A DNA stretch of 33,580 bases from Algoriphagus faecimaris (GTDB lineage Bacteria; Bacteroidota; Bacteroidia; Cytophagales; Cyclobacteriaceae). Within the stretch, counting starts at the first letter, position 1, and each line of letters starts with the position of its first letter. Below the pieces are notes generated by a model that worked only from the letters and a program-made list of their open reading frames with translations, ran no database searches and had not been told where the DNA came from. Position numbers and translations under genes: made by a program. Of the stretch, positions 14,583 through 23,705 are shown piece by piece. The stretch spans positions 1 through 33,580 of the forward strand of contig NZ_FNAC01000045.1 of the NCBI RefSeq assembly GCF_900101705.1, given 5' to 3'.

Positions 14583-16370
14583 TCAGACAGAATGCTTATT
14601 CTGCGCCCAAAATCGCTCTTTTTCAGGTAAATTCTCTAGATAGCTGATTGTCTGTTCATAGCCTCTCTTCTGAATTTGCTTCCATTTTTTGTCATCCATA
14701 AATCCTATTCCTTTGAGATTCAGTTCAAAATAATGAGAGACCTTGGATTTGGTTACTTCCTGCTTTTGAAGACTATTTAAGGTCAGCGAATTGATGATCA
14801 AAGAGCCAATTCCAGGAATTTTAAAGCGCTTTTTTCCAAGCAGTTTGTCCCAAAACAAGGTCCAACCTGAAGGAGGCTCCGCATAGGAAACCTTGCGATC
14901 GGGAAGCCCGGAAAGCGAAACCGCAATAATTTTGGCGACAGGATAGCGATACATGGGTTCGATGGGCAAATTATCCATGACAGCACCATCTACATGCAGG
15001 TAATTATTGATAACCACAGGAGGAAAAACACCAGGGATAGCAATACTCGCCAGTATTTGTCTCCAAAGTTTTCCTCGATCATGGACCATTGCACTAGCTT
15101 TGGAAAAATTGGTAGACACACAGTAAGAATTGGTCCAGATGTCCTCCATGTCGTAGTTTTTAAACATCTCCTGCACAAAGCGCTTCATTTTCCTTCCCGT
15201 CAGGAAAGACACCATGGGCAAAGCCATATCATTGGAAGTCAACTTGGACTTGGCAGAATGGGAACTCGCACGCTCAATTTGTTCAAAATCAAAATCATGA
15301 AAGCTCATCGAAATCCCATAAATCGCTCCCGCACTCGTGCCGCCCAAAAAGTCAATTTCTACACCTTTCTCTTGAAGAGCCTTTGCCACTCCGATGTGTG
15401 CGTAACCTTTGGTGCCTCCTCCTCCCAGCACTAAACCAATGGCCTGATTGCTGATAATCCGACAAAAACGCCGAATGTCCCGCTGATGTCCCTGGCGAAC
15501 ATGAATATGCAAATCAATAGGCCTATGCTCAAACCATTCCCCAGTTTGGGAAGGCATATCTGCTTCATTGGGATGTAAAAAGAGCAAATAAACTTTTTTG
15601 TTTAAGATACTCTTGGAGTACAAATCCAATTCCTTTTCGATCGGATAAAGCCCCTTGTCTGCATTGAAATCGGTAGCCAATATCACCAAATCAGCGTACA
15701 CGAGGCATTGATGTGACCAGGATTTTTGAGAGGAGTCGCAGACCAAAATATTCAAGCCCTCATGCTGCTCTAAAGAATCGAAAAAATCCTCGTCCTCTTG
15801 CTGCTCCTGGGATTCATAATCGTAGACTTGGACGGGTGTTTCCCTTTCCGAAAAATAAGCCATCATATCATCGGTCCATGGACTCAGGTCATGGTCTGAC
15901 TGAAGATTGATCAGCGCAATATTTTTAGGTGGAGTGGTTCTGTTTTGCTGAAAGGTATTTCTTCGGAGTCGATTGATGACAAATTGGGTCAGAGAAGTAG
16001 CCAAGGAAGGGTTTTTGGCTACCAAAGTATGGTATTCATCCCGGGTAAATTCCAAAACAATGGATTTTCGAATGGCCAAGACAGAAGCCATCCTAGGCTC
16101 ATTGGTAAATAAGGCAAACTCGCCTACGGGTTCTCCCTCACCGATATCTCCCAGTATTCGGACTCCTTTGGGACTCTCTGCAATGGCCCGAAGTCTCCCC
16201 GCCAATACAATGTATAATACATCCTGATGGTCTCCTTGATGAAATAAATATTCACCTGTCGTTAATTCTTTCTTTTGACCTATTTCAAAAATTTGATCTA
16301 AAGTCTCTTCACTCATCCCACCAAAAAGCTGATTAAATAGCTGGTGATAATGCGCATTAAAATTATCCAT
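14583..16370 (-). CDS. Patatin-like phospholipase with N-terminal cyclic-nucleotide-binding domain
   Basis: This 595-residue protein has a cNMP-binding domain at about 15-135 (YLFHQGDHQDVLYIVLAGRL and GEGEPVGEFALFTNEPRMAS), a linker domain (about 148-300), and a patatin-like hydrolase domain (about 310-560). The hydrolase has oxyanion motif LVLGGGGTKGYAHIG, nucleophile S346 in GGTSAG and the catalytic Asp D461 in HVDGAVMDN. This architecture matches bacterial NTE/RssA-type serine hydrolases, which act on (lyso)phospholipids. Whether the cNMP domain binds ligand cannot be read, although the phosphate-cassette-like GEFAL is present. No signal peptide. Transcribed alone or with the amidase. Confidence 0.93.
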   Translation of the reverse strand: MDNFNAHYHQLFNQLFGGMSEETLDQIFEIGQKKELTTGEYLFHQGDHQDVLYIVLAGRLRAIAESPKGVRILGDIGEGEPVGEFALFTNEPRMASVLAIRKSIVLEFTRDEYHTLVAKNPSLATSLTQFVINRLRRNTFQQNRTTPPKNIALINLQSDHDLSPWTDDMMAYFSERETPVQVYDYESQEQQEDEDFFDSLEQHEGLNILVCDSSQKSWSHQCLVYADLVILATDFNADKGLYPIEKELDLYSKSILNKKVYLLFLHPNEADMPSQTGEWFEHRPIDLHIHVRQGHQRDIRRFCRIISNQAIGLVLGGGGTKGYAHIGVAKALQEKGVEIDFLGGTSAGAIYGISMSFHDFDFEQIERASSHSAKSKLTSNDMALPMVSFLTGRKMKRFVQEMFKNYDMEDIWTNSYCVSTNFSKASAMVHDRGKLWRQILASIAIPGVFPPVVINNYLHVDGAVMDNLPIEPMYRYPVAKIIAVSLSGLPDRKVSYAEPPSGWTLFWDKLLGKKRFKIPGIGSLIINSLTLNSLQKQEVTKSKVSHYFELNLKGIGFMDDKKWKQIQKRGYEQTISYLENLPEKERFWAQNKHSV

Positions 16371-16664
16371 TCTTTAGTATTTGGGTTTATTGTAAGAGGC
16401 TGTCTCATAAATGGCTCTCATGTCAGCCTGAGCACCTGACCGACGAGAGTGGGGCATTACGTGGGACATTCCTATCGTTTTAGCATACATTTCAATTTCG
16501 AGACTCTCCTCTCTTAAGTGCTCCATGTGACAAACTTCACTTTTGCGACAGGCCCTTTTTATCCAACTATTCAATTCTTCCAAAAACTATTAAAAAACTC
16601 GCTGATATTCAAACGCTTTTATTCAAATTCGAATATTCATTATTTCTTACAATTTAAACCTAGG
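16371..16664. other. 294-base gap with repeat-like sequence
   Basis: The gap between the patatin-like gene and the DmpA-type peptidase contains GAGGCTGTCTCATAA (16396-16410), which resembles ends of several insertion sequences, and TGTCAGCCTGAGC (16421-16433), which resembles dispersed intergenic repeats I recall from related genomes. A minus-strand frame of 69 codons (16374-16583) crosses it, but its translation shows no domain. The part 16584-16664 is simple AT-rich sequence. Confidence 0.35.
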
Positions 16665-17804
16665 CTATTTCTGAAGATCATATGCAGGTTTGATCCACTC
16701 TAACACCTGCTGCTTGGGCAATGCTTCTATTTTTCTACCTTCTTTTCCTGTCATGGTTTCGGCGGCAAAAAGGGAGTTGACAATCGCCTCCTCAGTAGCT
16801 TCTATGGTCGCTAGAAACAAACCCGTCATATCATCATTTCTAAGCGTAGAAGAGCGTTGCAATGTCCCACTCGGCAAATTATGTGCAATTCTCAATCCTT
16901 CAGCAGTAGAAAAAGCAATCACATAATCCCCTGATCCATTGGAGGCTATCCCTCCTGTTTTTGCCAAACCCATCATGGCTCGCTGTGCGATTCGCTCTAG
17001 GTTACGATCCAAAACAGGAGCATCCGTTGCGACGATAATCATACAGCTGCCATCGGACTTTTCGAGTGCATCTTTGAAGGGATATTTACCCAATTTTTGA
17101 CCGACGGGAACACCCGCGATCTGGAGATTTCCTCCAAAATTAGTCTGTACTAAAACCCCGACGGTATAGCCTCCCATGGATTCGGGAAGTTTTCTGGAAG
17201 CAGTTCCGATTCCACCCTTCCAGCCAAAACACACTGTCCCCGTACCTGCACCTACATTTCCTTCCTGTACGATTCCTTCTTGGGAGGACAGTATCGCTTT
17301 CATCACTTCCTCTGAACTGAGATGCATTCCGCGGATATCATTGAGGTAGCCATCGTTTGTTTCTCCGACCACGGCATTGACCGACTGGACGGATTGATTT
17401 CCCTCTTGACTCAAAGAATACCGAAGGACCCCTTCGATTCCGGCAGCCACACTGAGCGTATTGGTCAGAATGATCGGCGACTCTATCGTACCCAACTCCT
17501 GCACCTGGGTCACTCCTGCGAGTTTCCCAAAACCATTGCCTACGAAAATAGCCGCAGGTACTTTTTCTTGAAAAAGGTTTCCTCCATGTGGAAGAATCGC
17601 TGTGACTCCTGTGCGAACCTGTTCTCCCTCGATCTTGGTCAGATGACCTACTTTCACACCTGAGACGTCCGTGATAGCATTAAGCTTTCCTGTGGGCAAA
17701 ACTCCAAAAGGTACGCCAAGCTCACGAGCTCTGTTTTGGGCAAAAAGCCATGAAGGGGCACTCCATAATAGCAAGAACAACGTGATCCAATTTTTCTTAT
17801 TCAT
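16665..17804 (-). CDS. P1-family (DmpA/BapA-type) aminopeptidase, secreted
   Basis: This 379-residue protein has a signal peptide ending LFAQ, then the conserved start RARELGVPFGVLPTGKLNAI and TDVSGVKVGH. Family features include VAAGIEGVLRY, NAVVGETNDGYLNDIRG, the glycine-rich GNVGAGTGTVCFGWKGGIG, and the autoproteolysis site G252-S253 in SDGSCMIIVATDAP, where DmpA-type enzymes split into two chains and expose the catalytic serine. ASNGSGDYVIAFSTA follows. The enzymes cleave N-terminal D- or beta-amino acids from small peptides. Export is predicted from the signal peptide. It is divergent from nth. Confidence 0.93.
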   Translation of the reverse strand: MNKKNWITLFLLLWSAPSWLFAQNRARELGVPFGVLPTGKLNAITDVSGVKVGHLTKIEGEQVRTGVTAILPHGGNLFQEKVPAAIFVGNGFGKLAGVTQVQELGTIESPIILTNTLSVAAGIEGVLRYSLSQEGNQSVQSVNAVVGETNDGYLNDIRGMHLSSEEVMKAILSSQEGIVQEGNVGAGTGTVCFGWKGGIGTASRKLPESMGGYTVGVLVQTNFGGNLQIAGVPVGQKLGKYPFKDALEKSDGSCMIIVATDAPVLDRNLERIAQRAMMGLAKTGGIASNGSGDYVIAFSTAEGLRIAHNLPSGTLQRSSTLRNDDMTGLFLATIEATEEAIVNSLFAAETMTGKEGRKIEALPKQQVLEWIKPAYDLQK

Positions 17805-17903
17805 CCTTACAAAAATTTGGGAATTGGGTAATTTTTAGATTTTCAAATCCTTCTATCTTGTAATTATACCTATCTTAAGGCCTTCATCCAAGTATTGCCA
17901 TTC

Positions 17904-18572
17904 ATGCTGAAAAAAGAGCGCTATCAAGCCTTCATTGATCACTTTTCCCAAAATATGCCTGTAGCCGAAACTGAGCTACAGTACGAAAGTCCCTTCCAAT
18001 TACTTGTAGCAGTAGTGCTATCGGCTCAGTGTACCGACAAAAGAATCAACTTGGTCACTCCCGCATTATTTCGGGATTTTCCAACTCCCGCACATCTGGC
18101 AGCATCTCATTTTGATGAGCTTTTTCCTTACATCAAAACAGTCTCCTACCCAAACAATAAGACCAAGCACCTTTTGGGATTGGGAAAGATGCTTGTCGAG
18201 GATTTTGGAGGTGAAGTGCCTGAAACAGTCGCCGAGCTAGTCAAACTTCCCGGAGTAGGCAGAAAAACCGCCAATGTGATCACATCTGTGGTTTGGAACC
18301 AACCCAATATGGCGGTCGATACGCATGTTTTTCGGGTCTCCAAGAGACTGGGACTCGTCACCTTGAGTGCCAAAACTCCACTAGAGGTCGAAAAACAGCT
18401 CATCAGACACATTCCCAAAGAGTATGTACATACAGCTCATCATTGGTTGATATTGCATGGGCGCTACACCTGTCTTGCTCGAAGACCAAAATGCGAGGAA
18501 TGCACACTCACTCATTTCTGCCGCTATTTTGAAAAGAATTTTGCCAAAACTACCAAGAATATAGATTCCTGA
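17904..18572 (+). CDS. nth: Endonuclease III (DNA glycosylase/AP lyase)
   Basis: From ATG 17904 (an in-frame TTG lies three codons earlier) the protein has 222 residues. It carries the helix-hairpin-helix LPGVGRKTANVI with catalytic K121, the second catalytic residue D139 in AVDTHVFRV, and the 4Fe-4S ligands C190-x6-C197-x2-C200-x5-C206. LLVAVVLSAQCTD is the usual substrate-pocket motif. It removes oxidised pyrimidines in base-excision repair. The stop at 18572 is four bases before asnB, so it may head the asnB/glycosyltransferase transcript, an odd pairing of repair and polysaccharide genes. Confidence 0.97.
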   Translation: MLKKERYQAFIDHFSQNMPVAETELQYESPFQLLVAVVLSAQCTDKRINLVTPALFRDFPTPAHLAASHFDELFPYIKTVSYPNNKTKHLLGLGKMLVEDFGGEVPETVAELVKLPGVGRKTANVITSVVWNQPNMAVDTHVFRVSKRLGLVTLSAKTPLEVEKQLIRHIPKEYVHTAHHWLILHGRYTCLARRPKCEECTLTHFCRYFEKNFAKTTKNIDS

Positions 18573-18576
18573 ATCC

Positions 18577-20352
18577 ATGTGCGGCATCCATCTGATTTGG
18601 GGAAAAGGCGCTAATGAAGAAGCCATCAAAACACTGATGGAAAGCGCTGCCCATCGTGGTCCTGATCAGTCCGCTTCCTATAGCCCTTGGCCAGGATTAT
18701 GGCTTGGTGTCAACCGTCTTAAAATCCTCCACCCCGGTCCCGATGCGGATCAGCCTTTCTGGAGCCCTGACGGAAGATCCCTATTGATCTGGAATGGAGA
18801 AATCTACAATTACAAAGAACTAAGAGATCTCCTTCAAAAAATGGGCGTTTCCTTTCTTACCCATTCGGATACAGAAGTTGTATTGCATTGGCTGCGGATC
18901 TTTGGCGCCAAGGGCCTAGAAAAATTGCAGGGAATGTTCGCTCTCGCTTATGTAGACCTAAGCGCACAGCAGGTACTCGTCGCAAGGGATAAAAACGGGG
19001 AAAAGCCCCTGTATTTTATGCAGACGCAGGAAACATTCATCCTCTCTTCCGAAAGCAGGGGAATAGCCAAGCTCACTCAAAAAAAACTCGATCAGTATCA
19101 GCTTGACTATTATTTCTACCTGAGAACTCCACAGCCCGGTCGGACTTTTTACAAAGGAATAAAGGAATGGAAACCCTCAAGATTCAGTGAAATCAAGCAA
19201 CACTCCGCCTTTCGCTGGGATAATATTCCTCAACTAGCCCAAAAGGAGCTGCCTCAGAATAGAGAAAGCTTCAAAAAATTGCTTCAAAAAGCAATCGAGA
19301 AGCAATTTCATGCAGAGGCTCCTGTAGGCATGATGCTGAGTGGAGGTGCAGACAGTAGCTTGCTCTATGCGTTGTGGTACAGGTCTTCGGGGCGGGCTTT
19401 GCCCACTTATACTATCCAAAGCGAAAAGAAACATGCTTCCAAATACGCAGATGGAAACTTTTCGGCTTCCTTTGCGAAGCAATTTCCAATGGAACACCAC
19501 CTGATTCCGGTGGATGAGGAGGTTTTTTTAAGGCATTTGGAAGATTACTTAATGAGCCTTGATTTCCCGGTGGGAGATTCTGCAAGTTTTCTGACTTGGC
19601 TGATCGGCCATTCGGCCAAAGAAGATGTGAAAGTTATGATTTCCGGAGCTGGTGCAGATGAACTATGGGGAGGTTATCAGCGACACAGGGCCTTTGACCA
19701 ATACCTTCAATATCAAGAACCGCTGCTAGTACTTCAGCCTCTTCTTCGTTCTCTTCCTTTGGGTAGAAAATGGAAAAAATTTTTCGAGGGAATCGATAAA
19801 GATCCAAGGCGTACTTTTCTTAATTTTTCCGCTTTGCAGGCTATCCCACAGGATTTATTTACCGATTACGAAAGGGTATTTGACCAAAAATTACCCCGCT
19901 ACAAGCAAATGCTTGACTTTGATAGGCAGGTATATTTGGTGCAGGATGTCTTAAAAATTCAGGACAATGCACTCATGGCCCATGGGATAGAGGGCCGATC
20001 TCCCTATTTGGACGAAGGCTTAGTACAATTTTGGAGATCAATAGAAGATGATAATGTCATAAAAGAGAAAGTGTGGATTAAAGAACTTTTGAAGGAATTG
20101 GACCTTTCTTGGGTTGCCAAACGTTCTAAATTTGGGTTTGGATTGCCTCTGCAGGAGTGGCTTTCCACCGAAGGACCTTTCACAAAAAAGGTCTTTACAA
20201 GCTTGAAGGAATTTGGCCAAAGCCATGAAAGTCACTTTAGCCCACAGGTGAAAGCCCTGCTCCATCATCCTGAAAAACACACCACAACTCATTTTTTGAC
20301 ATTGTATAATATGTTCATTCTTGGGGAATGGTTAAAGCTTCAGAAGCTATGA
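18577..20352 (+). CDS. asnB: Asparagine synthase (glutamine-hydrolysing)-like protein
   Basis: This 591-residue protein starts MCGI with the amidotransferase nucleophile Cys2. The glutaminase domain has AAHRGPD, WNGEIYNY (about 72-79) and HSDTE (about 96-100). The synthetase domain has the PPi loop SGGADSS (255-261), GAGADELWGGYQRH and EGRSPYLD. It transfers ammonia from glutamine to a carboxylate activated by ATP. Beside a glycosyltransferase and a polysaccharide cluster, it may amidate a sugar acid or peptide precursor instead of, or as well as, making asparagine; this is inference. Its stop overlaps the next start in ATGA. Confidence 0.93.
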   Translation: MCGIHLIWGKGANEEAIKTLMESAAHRGPDQSASYSPWPGLWLGVNRLKILHPGPDADQPFWSPDGRSLLIWNGEIYNYKELRDLLQKMGVSFLTHSDTEVVLHWLRIFGAKGLEKLQGMFALAYVDLSAQQVLVARDKNGEKPLYFMQTQETFILSSESRGIAKLTQKKLDQYQLDYYFYLRTPQPGRTFYKGIKEWKPSRFSEIKQHSAFRWDNIPQLAQKELPQNRESFKKLLQKAIEKQFHAEAPVGMMLSGGADSSLLYALWYRSSGRALPTYTIQSEKKHASKYADGNFSASFAKQFPMEHHLIPVDEEVFLRHLEDYLMSLDFPVGDSASFLTWLIGHSAKEDVKVMISGAGADELWGGYQRHRAFDQYLQYQEPLLVLQPLLRSLPLGRKWKKFFEGIDKDPRRTFLNFSALQAIPQDLFTDYERVFDQKLPRYKQMLDFDRQVYLVQDVLKIQDNALMAHGIEGRSPYLDEGLVQFWRSIEDDNVIKEKVWIKELLKELDLSWVAKRSKFGFGLPLQEWLSTEGPFTKKVFTSLKEFGQSHESHFSPQVKALLHHPEKHTTTHFLTLYNMFILGEWLKLQKL

Positions 20353-21575
20353 GAATTATCTACATTCATCAATATTTCAGAACTCCTCAAGAAGGGGGAG
20401 CCGTGCGCTCCTATCACTTGGCTTTGGGTATGATCAAAGCCGGCTTTAAGGTCGAGATGATTACGAGTGGAAATCATTCGGATAGCTACGATCAGCGCTG
20501 GATCAATGGAATGAAGGTGCACTATCTACCCGTTCCCTATGATCAAAAGTTTGGCTTTTTCAAACGAATTAAAGCTTTCTGGGACTTTGCCCGGCAATGT
20601 AAAGCCTTGCTTAAAAAATTAAAAAGACCGGACATGCTGTACATCAGTTCCACCCCTCTGACTACAGGATGGATAGGCCTTTGGGCCAAAAAGAAAATGG
20701 CCCTCCCTTTCGTTTTTGAAGTGAGAGACCTGTGGCCGGAGGCGCCGATTCAGGTAGGTGCGATTAGAAATCCACTACTCAAGCAACTCCTCTACCGACT
20801 GGAAGCTAAAATTTATCGTGAATCCATGAAAATTATAGCTCTCTCTCCCGGAATCGCCAGCTACATCCGGGATAAAGTACCCAATACGCCGATTTCGATA
20901 ATTCCTAATTTTGCCGATTTGGAGATGTTTTATCCACAGGAAAAATCTCCTGCTTTGCTGAAGAAATACGGATTAGACTATGAGCTCACCATCGCCTACA
21001 CGGGGGCTATTGGTCAAGTAAATGCGGTAGGTGAACTCATCGAACTCGCCCATCTAGCCCAAACCCATAAAAAGCGATGGCAATTTTTAATCATGGGCAC
21101 AGGCAGTCATGAGCAAAATATCAAAGAACAAGCGGAACAATATGGGTTGAAAAATGTCCGTTTTTTCCCTTTTGGATCTAGGGAAAAAGTAAATGAAGTG
21201 CTGGCATTGACAGATTTCTCGTGGATTTCTTTTGCTCATCTCCCCATCCTCAAAACCAACAGCCCAAATAAGTTTTTTGATGCCTTGGGAGCCGGAAAAG
21301 CAATCATCGTCAATCATGAAGGCTGGGTATATCAGTTGGTTGAGGAGTTTCAACTGGGAATTTCATGCCTTCCGAGACAAATGAACGCTTGCTTTGCCAA
21401 ACTGGAAGAGCTCGAACTGCTTCCTGAGCATATTGTCGAGATGCAGAAAAACTCCAGAAAACTGGCAGAGCGCCATTTTTCCAAAGCACAAGCACAGAAC
21501 CACATAAATCGACTACTCGACCCTAGTCAGAAACCCTCTACTGCGGGGGACGAGGTCTATATCCTGACTGCCTAA
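20349..21575 (+). CDS. WbuB-like glycosyltransferase, GT4 family
   Basis: The start is ATG 20349, overlapping the asnB stop; an earlier in-frame GTG/ATG lies within asnB and is unlikely. The 408-residue protein has an N-terminal MRIIYIHQYFRTPQEGGAVR and SYHLALGMIKAGFKVEMIT, typical of WbuB-type GT4 enzymes. FEVRDLWPEAPIQVGAI follows, then a C-terminal GT-B domain with IAYTGAIGQ and the nucleotide-binding NSPNKFFDALGAGKAIIVN. It transfers a sugar from a nucleotide donor to a glycan precursor at the cytosolic membrane face. Its last 38 bases overlap the 3' end of gldB on the opposite strand. Confidence 0.93.
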   Translation: MRIIYIHQYFRTPQEGGAVRSYHLALGMIKAGFKVEMITSGNHSDSYDQRWINGMKVHYLPVPYDQKFGFFKRIKAFWDFARQCKALLKKLKRPDMLYISSTPLTTGWIGLWAKKKMALPFVFEVRDLWPEAPIQVGAIRNPLLKQLLYRLEAKIYRESMKIIALSPGIASYIRDKVPNTPISIIPNFADLEMFYPQEKSPALLKKYGLDYELTIAYTGAIGQVNAVGELIELAHLAQTHKKRWQFLIMGTGSHEQNIKEQAEQYGLKNVRFFPFGSREKVNEVLALTDFSWISFAHLPILKTNSPNKFFDALGAGKAIIVNHEGWVYQLVEEFQLGISCLPRQMNACFAKLEELELLPEHIVEMQKNSRKLAERHFSKAQAQNHINRLLDPSQKPSTAGDEVYILTA

Positions 21576-22542
21576 AAATTTGCTCGGCATTGGGATTGGC
21601 CATCAATTCGTCCAGACTTACTTCTTGATTAAAGCGATAGTCATCCACGATATTCCATCCCAACCATCGTCCTATTCGTCCCGGTGCCTTCGTACTAATG
21701 GCATCCGTAAATGGCGCTTCACCGATGTATTTTCGTATTTCAAAAGGGTTGGTTTCGTAAAGCAATTCGTTCTGTACAAAATGTGACCAGATAAATTCTT
21801 CATTGTCAAAGGTCTCTGCAATTACTTCTGGGGTGTAGCCGATGATAAACTGGTCCGAAGTGCAGGGCATGATCGCCTTAGTAAAGTGATAGGCTTTGCC
21901 ATAGTAGATCATTTCTGCCAGAAGTGTATTGTCCTGAGGATTGATCTCATTAAACCTGGAGCTAATTGCCGTCACAATCATGGGGACCAAGTAGCGACTT
22001 TCGTAGCGATCAGCCATGTAGCGGGCCATATCCGGCTGAAAAGTATGCTCAATCGGCAGGTAATAGTCCAAGCCAATTACTATCAGTTCCTCCGTCACAA
22101 TCAGGTCCGAATTAAACCCTGAAACAAAAGTATAGACCTTGGGTACCTGAAATTCAGGAAAATAATGCTTAATGTATTTGAAGGCCTGCTCCAACTCTTG
22201 TTCAATCTCTGAAATATCCGCAAACTCTAAAGCTACAGAATCATAAAGCACCCTCAAAGCAGAGTCCTGATGAACCTGTACCAATTCCTCAGAGAGGCTA
22301 GTCAAATCAGGATACAAGTCAGCCTGCAGGTATTCGTCTGTGAATTCGGGGTATTGCTCCAGCAGATATAAATAATCTGCTGCTTTTTCTGCCTTAAAAA
22401 ATTCATCTTCGAGACGCACTATTTCTACTGTCAACTCCTGATTTAAGATATCCTCATCCAGTCGGCATGCCTCGTCATTTTTGCCACAGGAAAATAAAAC
22501 CATCAAGAGCAGTAGCGTAACTACAGAAAGATTTCTATTCAT
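21538..22542 (-). CDS. gldB: Gliding motility lipoprotein GldB
   Basis: This 334-residue lipoprotein has signal MNRNLSVVTLLLLMVLFSC (Cys19) followed by GKNDEACR. It matches GldB in length and in features such as IEIVRLEDEFF-like VEIVRLEDEFFKA, YPEFTDEYL, VYTFVSGFNSDLIVTEELIV, GLDYYLP and the C-terminal GRWLGWNIVDDYR. GldB is a cell-envelope lipoprotein needed for gliding and type IX-linked functions in Flavobacterium. Here it stands alone on the minus strand inside polysaccharide genes and no gldC lies beside it. Its 3' end overlaps the convergent glycosyltransferase gene by 38 bases. Confidence 0.9.
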   Translation of the reverse strand: MNRNLSVVTLLLLMVLFSCGKNDEACRLDEDILNQELTVEIVRLEDEFFKAEKAADYLYLLEQYPEFTDEYLQADLYPDLTSLSEELVQVHQDSALRVLYDSVALEFADISEIEQELEQAFKYIKHYFPEFQVPKVYTFVSGFNSDLIVTEELIVIGLDYYLPIEHTFQPDMARYMADRYESRYLVPMIVTAISSRFNEINPQDNTLLAEMIYYGKAYHFTKAIMPCTSDQFIIGYTPEVIAETFDNEEFIWSHFVQNELLYETNPFEIRKYIGEAPFTDAISTKAPGRIGRWLGWNIVDDYRFNQEVSLDELMANPNAEQIFRQSGYRPRPPQ

Positions 22543-22562
22543 AAGCTTGGTGATTGAAAGAT

Positions 22563-22570
22563 CAAAAGTA
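22563..22570 (-). promoter_or_regulatory. Candidate -7 promoter box for gldB
   Basis: The minus strand reads TACTTTTG, a perfect TAnnTTTG match, 20 bases upstream of the gldB ATG. This would give a short leader of roughly a dozen bases. It lies in the 93-base divergent gap between gldB and the radical SAM gene. A -33 TTG at proper spacing is not evident. Confidence 0.45.
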
Positions 22571-22635
22571 CAGATTCCTTTACAATTGGGGTAAAAACGA
22601 TATTATGGGCTTTTTGAGTATAAAATTTTGCCGAA

Positions 22636-23667
22636 GTGATTACGAATGTCTTACTTTCCAAGGTGAAAAACCAATTGATTCTCGGCTGGGCCTTTTTCCG
22701 GATGTTGACGATCCAAAAAATCCTCAACTTGATATTGCTTCGCTTATCTTTTTGGCTTAGTCAGGGACTAGGACAGGTTCTTCTTTGGGGCAAAGCCACT
22801 ACCCTAAGTATCGAACCTACCACAAGCTGCAATCTTCGCTGTCCGGAATGCCCCTCGGGATTGCGAGCATTCTCTCGACCTACGGGAATGCTTCAGGAGA
22901 AATTATATCAAGAAATCATCAATCAAAGCAAAAATCATCTCACTTGGCTTCATCTCTATTTTCAGGGGGAGCCTTTTCTGAATCCCAAATTTTTAGATTT
23001 GGTCCGATATGCTGATCAGCGGAATGTATTTACCTCCACGTCTACTAATGCACACTATTTAAATCAAAAAACCAATCAGCAAATCCTCGACTCCGGCCTG
23101 AAGCAACTCATCATTTCCATGGATGGAATCTCTCAAGCGTCTTATGAAAAATACCGGGTCGGAGGGCAATTGGAAAAAGTAAAAACTGGATTGAGCGAAT
23201 TGCTGAAGCTGAGAAAGGAACAAGGGAGCGTTTTTCCGAGAATAATTCTACAATTTTTGGTCACGGGACAAAACGAGCAGGAGATTCCTGAATTGAAACA
23301 CTGGGCCAAAGAAATAGGTGTGGATGAGTTGCAACTGAAAAGTATTCAGATTTATGATTTTGAAAATGGCTCTGATCTGATCCCCGCTGACTTGGGCTAT
23401 TCGCGCTATGTTCCCGATGGAAAAGGTAAGTGGAAGCTCAAAAAGAAAATCGAAAATAAATGCTGGCGAATGTGGCAAGGTGCGGTAGTGACCTGGGATG
23501 GCAAGATGGTTCCCTGTTGCTTTGACAAGGATGCTAACCATGTTATGGGAAGTTTTCAAACTCAAAGTCTGAGTCAAATTTGGAAATCCTCCGAGTACAT
23601 GCTGTTCAGGCAACAGCTGATTACTGACAGAAAAGAGATCGAAATCTGTAAAAACTGTACCGAATAG
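22636..23667 (+). CDS. Radical SAM/SPASM-domain enzyme
   Basis: This 343-residue protein starts at GTG 22636; homologues I recall have the same amphipathic front (LLSKVKNQLILGWAFF), which supports this start. The radical SAM cluster motif is C65-x3-C69-x2-C72 in EPTTSCNLRCPECPSG. Y/FQGEPFLNP and ISMDGISQASYEKYR follow, and a SPASM-like region near the C-terminus has NKCWRMWQGAVVTWDGKMVP, CCFD and a final CKNC. Such enzymes do radical chemistry with auxiliary Fe-S clusters on peptides or sugars. Position just ahead of the export genes suggests a glycan-linked role, but the substrate is unknown. It ends only two residues after CKNC. Confidence 0.88.
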   Translation: MITNVLLSKVKNQLILGWAFFRMLTIQKILNLILLRLSFWLSQGLGQVLLWGKATTLSIEPTTSCNLRCPECPSGLRAFSRPTGMLQEKLYQEIINQSKNHLTWLHLYFQGEPFLNPKFLDLVRYADQRNVFTSTSTNAHYLNQKTNQQILDSGLKQLIISMDGISQASYEKYRVGGQLEKVKTGLSELLKLRKEQGSVFPRIILQFLVTGQNEQEIPELKHWAKEIGVDELQLKSIQIYDFENGSDLIPADLGYSRYVPDGKGKWKLKKKIENKCWRMWQGAVVTWDGKMVPCCFDKDANHVMGSFQTQSLSQIWKSSEYMLFRQQLITDRKEIEICKNCTE

Positions 23668-23705
23668 AGTCAACTATCTTGGTGAAGAAAATAGCTTTTT
23701 GGAAC

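Noticed and set aside
14990..15434. Long open frames opposite or shifted within the patatin-like gene
   Set aside because: They lie wholly inside a well-supported gene with catalytic motifs and show no protein features; they are shadow frames.
16374..16583. 69-codon minus-strand frame just upstream of the patatin-like gene
   Set aside because: It covers the repeat-like block, shows no domain, signal peptide or clear initiation signal, and its composition looks accidental. A real small gene cannot be excluded.
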